57,096 nucleotides of DNA from Bacteroidales bacterium (lineage in GTDB: Bacteria > Bacteroidota > Bacteroidia > Bacteroidales > UBA3663), in the NCBI GenBank assembly GCA_017449065.1, contig JAFSKF010000043.1, positions 1 to 57,096 of the forward strand, in the 5' to 3' direction. Of this stretch, positions 54,891 to 57,096 are shown in pieces. The notes beneath the pieces were generated by a model. That model saw only the letters and a list, made by a program, of their open reading frames with translations, was not told the DNA's origin and made no database searches. The position numbers and the translations under genes were made by a program. Every line of letters begins with the position of its first letter. The stretch's first letter is position 1.

Positions 54891-56408
54891 CTATTTCCCT
54901 AACCAGTCCATCTTTTTGGTCCATCGCCACGTGGTGGCGTGCGAAAGTCCGGTAAGGTTCTCAATCTGTTAGTTGCTTAGGCCGACACTCATCAGGTAGC
55001 AGACCTGCTGTTGCTGCTCCGAGAAGCGGCCCAGATGCTCCGACATTTTCTGGGCAAGATCGGGTTGCAGTTCATCTACGGCATGGAAGAAGCGACGCCA
55101 TTCTACTTCCGTCAGGGTTTGCTTTCCCTCCGATGCCTTCTTGATGGCATATACAATATCCTCTGCACTTTCTTCCAGTTCTACTTTGTGAAGCTGCAAA
55201 ATAACCTGTTTCTTTTCTTCCTTAAATCGTAGTGCTTCTTTCAGATGCTCGTTCTTTTTCTTCATGTAAAACAGCGAGAAAAGAAGCACCAGCACCATCG
55301 CTCCTCCTATTATAATATACAGCCAGAGCCGGAACCTCATATTCTCTTCCTTAATCTTGGCCTCTTCCTCTGCGTTCCGGTAATAATGATACTGGTTGTT
55401 TACGGTTGCAGCCAGTTCCTGACGTTTGCCGAAATTCAGGGAATCGCTCAACATTATGTATTGACTTGCATATTTATCGATGCTATCCTTTTCTTCAAGA
55501 GTCCGATAGATGTAGTATAATTCACAGATTGCATCATATTTATTTAATTCATCATTAGCTGTTGTAAGTACTGAGGTAAAACATATAATTGCAGAGTCCA
55601 ATTCATTTTTTAGCTGGTAATACTTACCAAGTTTCAATGGCGGAGGAGTAAGACCCACATCTCGAATTAGTTTATAGCATCTGTCTGCTTCATGTTCATT
55701 CTTCATATATGAGAACTCATACAGTAAAACGGATAGACAATCAAAATACTTGGGATTCAATGGTGAAGAATAAGCAGTATCCAAAGCCTCTTTACAATAT
55801 TGAAATCCTAATACCGAATTGCCTATACGCATATAAGTCTCTCCGACTCTCATAATGGTCAATACATTCAGATTGTTATTTGCCTTGGCAATATCATATT
55901 CCCGCAGTGCCATCTTGAGGGAATTATTATAGTCTTGCACACTTAAATAGACATAAGCAAGATTCGAATAAGTATTACTAAGCAGCAACGAGTCGCAATT
56001 ATTCTCATCGTTCAATAATTCTTCCGCTTTCAGGAAGTGTTTAAGTGCATTGGGCATATCTTTGAGGTCCCGATAAGCACTTCCGGCATAATAATGCGCT
56101 TCTGCAGCATCCGTTCCTTTGCCGTGTTTGTCGAAGTATGCAGTAATAATCTGAGCTGAATCGCTTGTTGTGGCATCCCAATAAGCTTTGTCCCGCAGCC
56201 GCATTTCAAGCATCGTGCCCTTCATTCGGACATATTCCGAACCGTTCTCTATCGATTCGCGCATGGAATCATACATTTCCATAGCAAGCTGCGGGTCCTT
56301 GTCTCCGACCGTTTTAATCTGTTTAATCAGGTCGAGCCGGCTGTCTTCATGGCACGAATTCAAGAAGATACAGATAAAAAATGATAGTAGAAAGAGTTTT
56401 GTTTTCAT
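54891..56408 (-). pseudogene. Membrane-bound TPR regulator with an in-frame stop before its last 25 codons
   Basis: From ATG 56408 the frame runs 479 codons to a TAA at 54969-54971, and then continues in the same frame for 25 codons to a TAG at 54891-54893. A lipoprotein signal (LNSC, Cys19) is followed by TPR-like helices (about 20-345), one span (about 357-378, LYIIIGGAMVLVLLFSLFY) and a cytosolic coiled coil. The end reads LMSVGLSN, stop, then QIENLTGLSHATTWRW: a helix-turn-helix split by the stop. I take it for a one-component sensor whose DNA-binding helix has been cut off by a single-codon nonsense change, unless the stop is read through. The divergent DUF3244 gene is its likely target. 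Confidence 0.7.
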
Positions 56409-56429
56409 AAATAAGGAATTATTTCGGCG

Positions 56430-56460
56430 CAAAGATAAATATAAAAACAGCAGCATCCAA
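56430..56460 (-). promoter_or_regulatory. Promoter of the TPR regulator
   Basis: On the minus strand the -7 box TATCTTTG lies at 56430-56437 and TTGG at 56457-56460, 19 bases apart. The TTGG is the outer end of the left arm of the inverted repeat described next. Confidence 0.65.
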
Positions 56461-56534
56461 GAAAAAGTCGTTTCAATTCGTTTCATTTCATATTTTTTAG
56501 TTTCAGAAAACCATTTGGAACGACTTTTTCTTGG
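56457..56534. promoter_or_regulatory. Inverted repeat shared by two divergent promoters
   Basis: CCAAGAAAAAGTCGTT (56457-56472) and AACGACTTTTTCTTGG (56519-56534) are perfect inverted copies with a 46-base spacer. The outer TTGG of each arm serves as the -33 box of the promoter pointing away. The symmetry suggests one regulator controlling both genes. Confidence 0.75.
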
Positions 56535-56560
56535 TATTTTTTATTTTTCCCATACCTTTG
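56531..56560 (+). promoter_or_regulatory. Promoter of the DUF3244 gene
   Basis: The -33 TTGG at 56531-56534 and the -7 TACCTTTG at 56553-56560 are 18 bases apart. The start codon is 39 bases downstream. Confidence 0.7.
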
Positions 56561-56599
56561 CGGCCCGAAAATCATATCAATAACAAAAATATAATCCCT

Positions 56600-56965
56600 A
56601 TGAAAAAAGTAGTTTTTATTGCTTTCGCGCTATTAATGATGTTTCCGATGGTTATGGCAGAAGAAGTTCCAATGCCTCGAGAACATTCTGAACACATTGG
56701 CCCCAACCGTGCCCCAAGCAACATCGTTTTAACAGCAGACTACGATGAGGCGGAAAGTCTGCTGACATTTGTTTATTCCATTCCGAATACGTCTTTCTCG
56801 TACAGTATATATGACGAAGACGAGAATATTGTTAGCGAAGGAACAGACGCTTTTAATGAAGATGGAAGCTATGAGGTCCTTTTAGGCACATTGCCTTCCG
56901 GCAGTTACCAAATAGAGGTAGTCATCAATTCCACCACCTATGTCGGAACCCTTGTAATTGAATAA
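56600..56965 (+). CDS. DUF3244 family secreted protein
   Basis: From ATG 56600 the product is 121 aa; an earlier frame start at 56531 lies inside the promoter. A signal peptide (KKVVFIAFALLMMFPMVMA, residues 2-20) precedes a small beta-sandwich domain whose end, LPSGSYQIEVVI and TYVGTLVIE, is typical for DUF3244 in Bacteroides and Prevotella. The role of the family is unknown; its members often lie beside a membrane-bound TPR regulator, as here. The next gene starts 17 bases later on the same strand. Confidence 0.85.
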   Translation: MKKVVFIAFALLMMFPMVMAEEVPMPREHSEHIGPNRAPSNIVLTADYDEAESLLTFVYSIPNTSFSYSIYDEDENIVSEGTDAFNEDGSYEVLLGTLPSGSYQIEVVINSTTYVGTLVIE

Positions 56966-56982
56966 TGAAATAAATAGTATAT

Positions 56983-57096
56983 ATGAAAAGTCGGTTTCAA
57001 ATTCAAATGTTTAAAAAATTGCTTTTAACCGTAATATTGGTAAATGCTCTTGTCCCGATAGGGAAAGCGCAAGTAAAGAACCGTTTTGACGGGCTA
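56983..57096 (+). CDS. N-terminal fragment of a secreted protein (cut by window end)
   Basis: The 38 codons visible, from ATG 56983, give a short basic start and a signal peptide (KKLLLTVILVNALVPIGKAQ). A start at Met9 (57007) is equally possible. The gene follows DUF3244 by 17 bases and is probably in its operon. The product cannot be named. Confidence 0.6.
   Translation, partial: MKSRFQIQMFKKLLLTVILVNALVPIGKAQVKNRFDGL

Noticed and set aside
54881..54971. Frameshift at the end of the TPR regulator
   Set aside because: The reading frame is kept on both sides of the TAA, so it is a single-codon stop and not a frameshift.

Overview
The window is a Bacteroidales chromosome segment, most likely Prevotellaceae or Bacteroidaceae (inference). 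The signs are promoters of the Bacteroidetes type (-7 box TAnnTTTG, -33 box TTTG or TTGG), a hybrid two-component sugar sensor, DUF3244 and DUF3109 proteins, a surface-protein tail ending in a YDMQGRRL...GVYI...KVVIK motif, and a meso-DAP type MurE.

Layout. 1-2740: tail of a surface protein, a small gly-rich peptide gene, and a hipBA toxin-antitoxin pair with its operator (minus strand). 2866-6979: a secreted GH2 glycosidase and an ABC-F ATPase. 7019-22176: the division and cell wall (dcw) cluster on the minus strand, rsmH-ftsL-ftsI-murE-mraY-murD-ftsW-murG-murC-ftsQ-ftsA-ftsZ, with no mraZ; a ComEA-like helix-hairpin-helix protein sits just upstream. 23254-23341: tRNA-Ser(GGA). 23694-29917: a GH127 lipoprotein and a hybrid two-component regulator. 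29946-31388: a secreted protein that joins an alpha/beta hydrolase to an SGNH esterase.

31527-38812 (plus strand): a 956-aa corrinoid protein that joins a UroD-like methyltransferase domain, a MetH-type homocysteine methyltransferase domain and a B12-binding domain, followed by a sodium/solute symporter, an RlmI-like methyltransferase, dihydrofolate reductase and a lipid A type acyltransferase. 50757-38816 (minus strand): a long catabolic run of a beta-helix glycosidase (GH141-like), a split transketolase, an FGGY kinase, a FucI-like isomerase, GH78, GH127 and a metallophosphoesterase. Isomerase, kinase and two-subunit transketolase together match the known D-apiose route in Bacteroides. GH141, GH78 and GH127 are families known from rhamnogalacturonan II (RG-II) breakdown. 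RG-II carries apiose and 2-O-methyl sugars, so I propose that the corrinoid fusion moves methyl groups from a methylated substrate, possibly such a sugar, to homocysteine. That step is inference.

51023-57096: a queuosine-precursor transporter behind a structured leader, a DUF3109 protein, a GT2 glycosyltransferase, an AT-rich island with an AAA/DUF4143 ATPase behind four evenly spaced repeats, a membrane TPR regulator with an in-frame stop before its last 25 codons, and a divergent DUF3244 gene behind a shared inverted repeat. No SusC/SusD pair is present.

A second theme is a set of C-rich tandem arrays with 9- or 11-bp units, several ending a few bases before a start codon and three with an inverted copy beside them (479-564, 997-1046, 37325-37354, 45566-45613, 48932-48973, 52547-52715).
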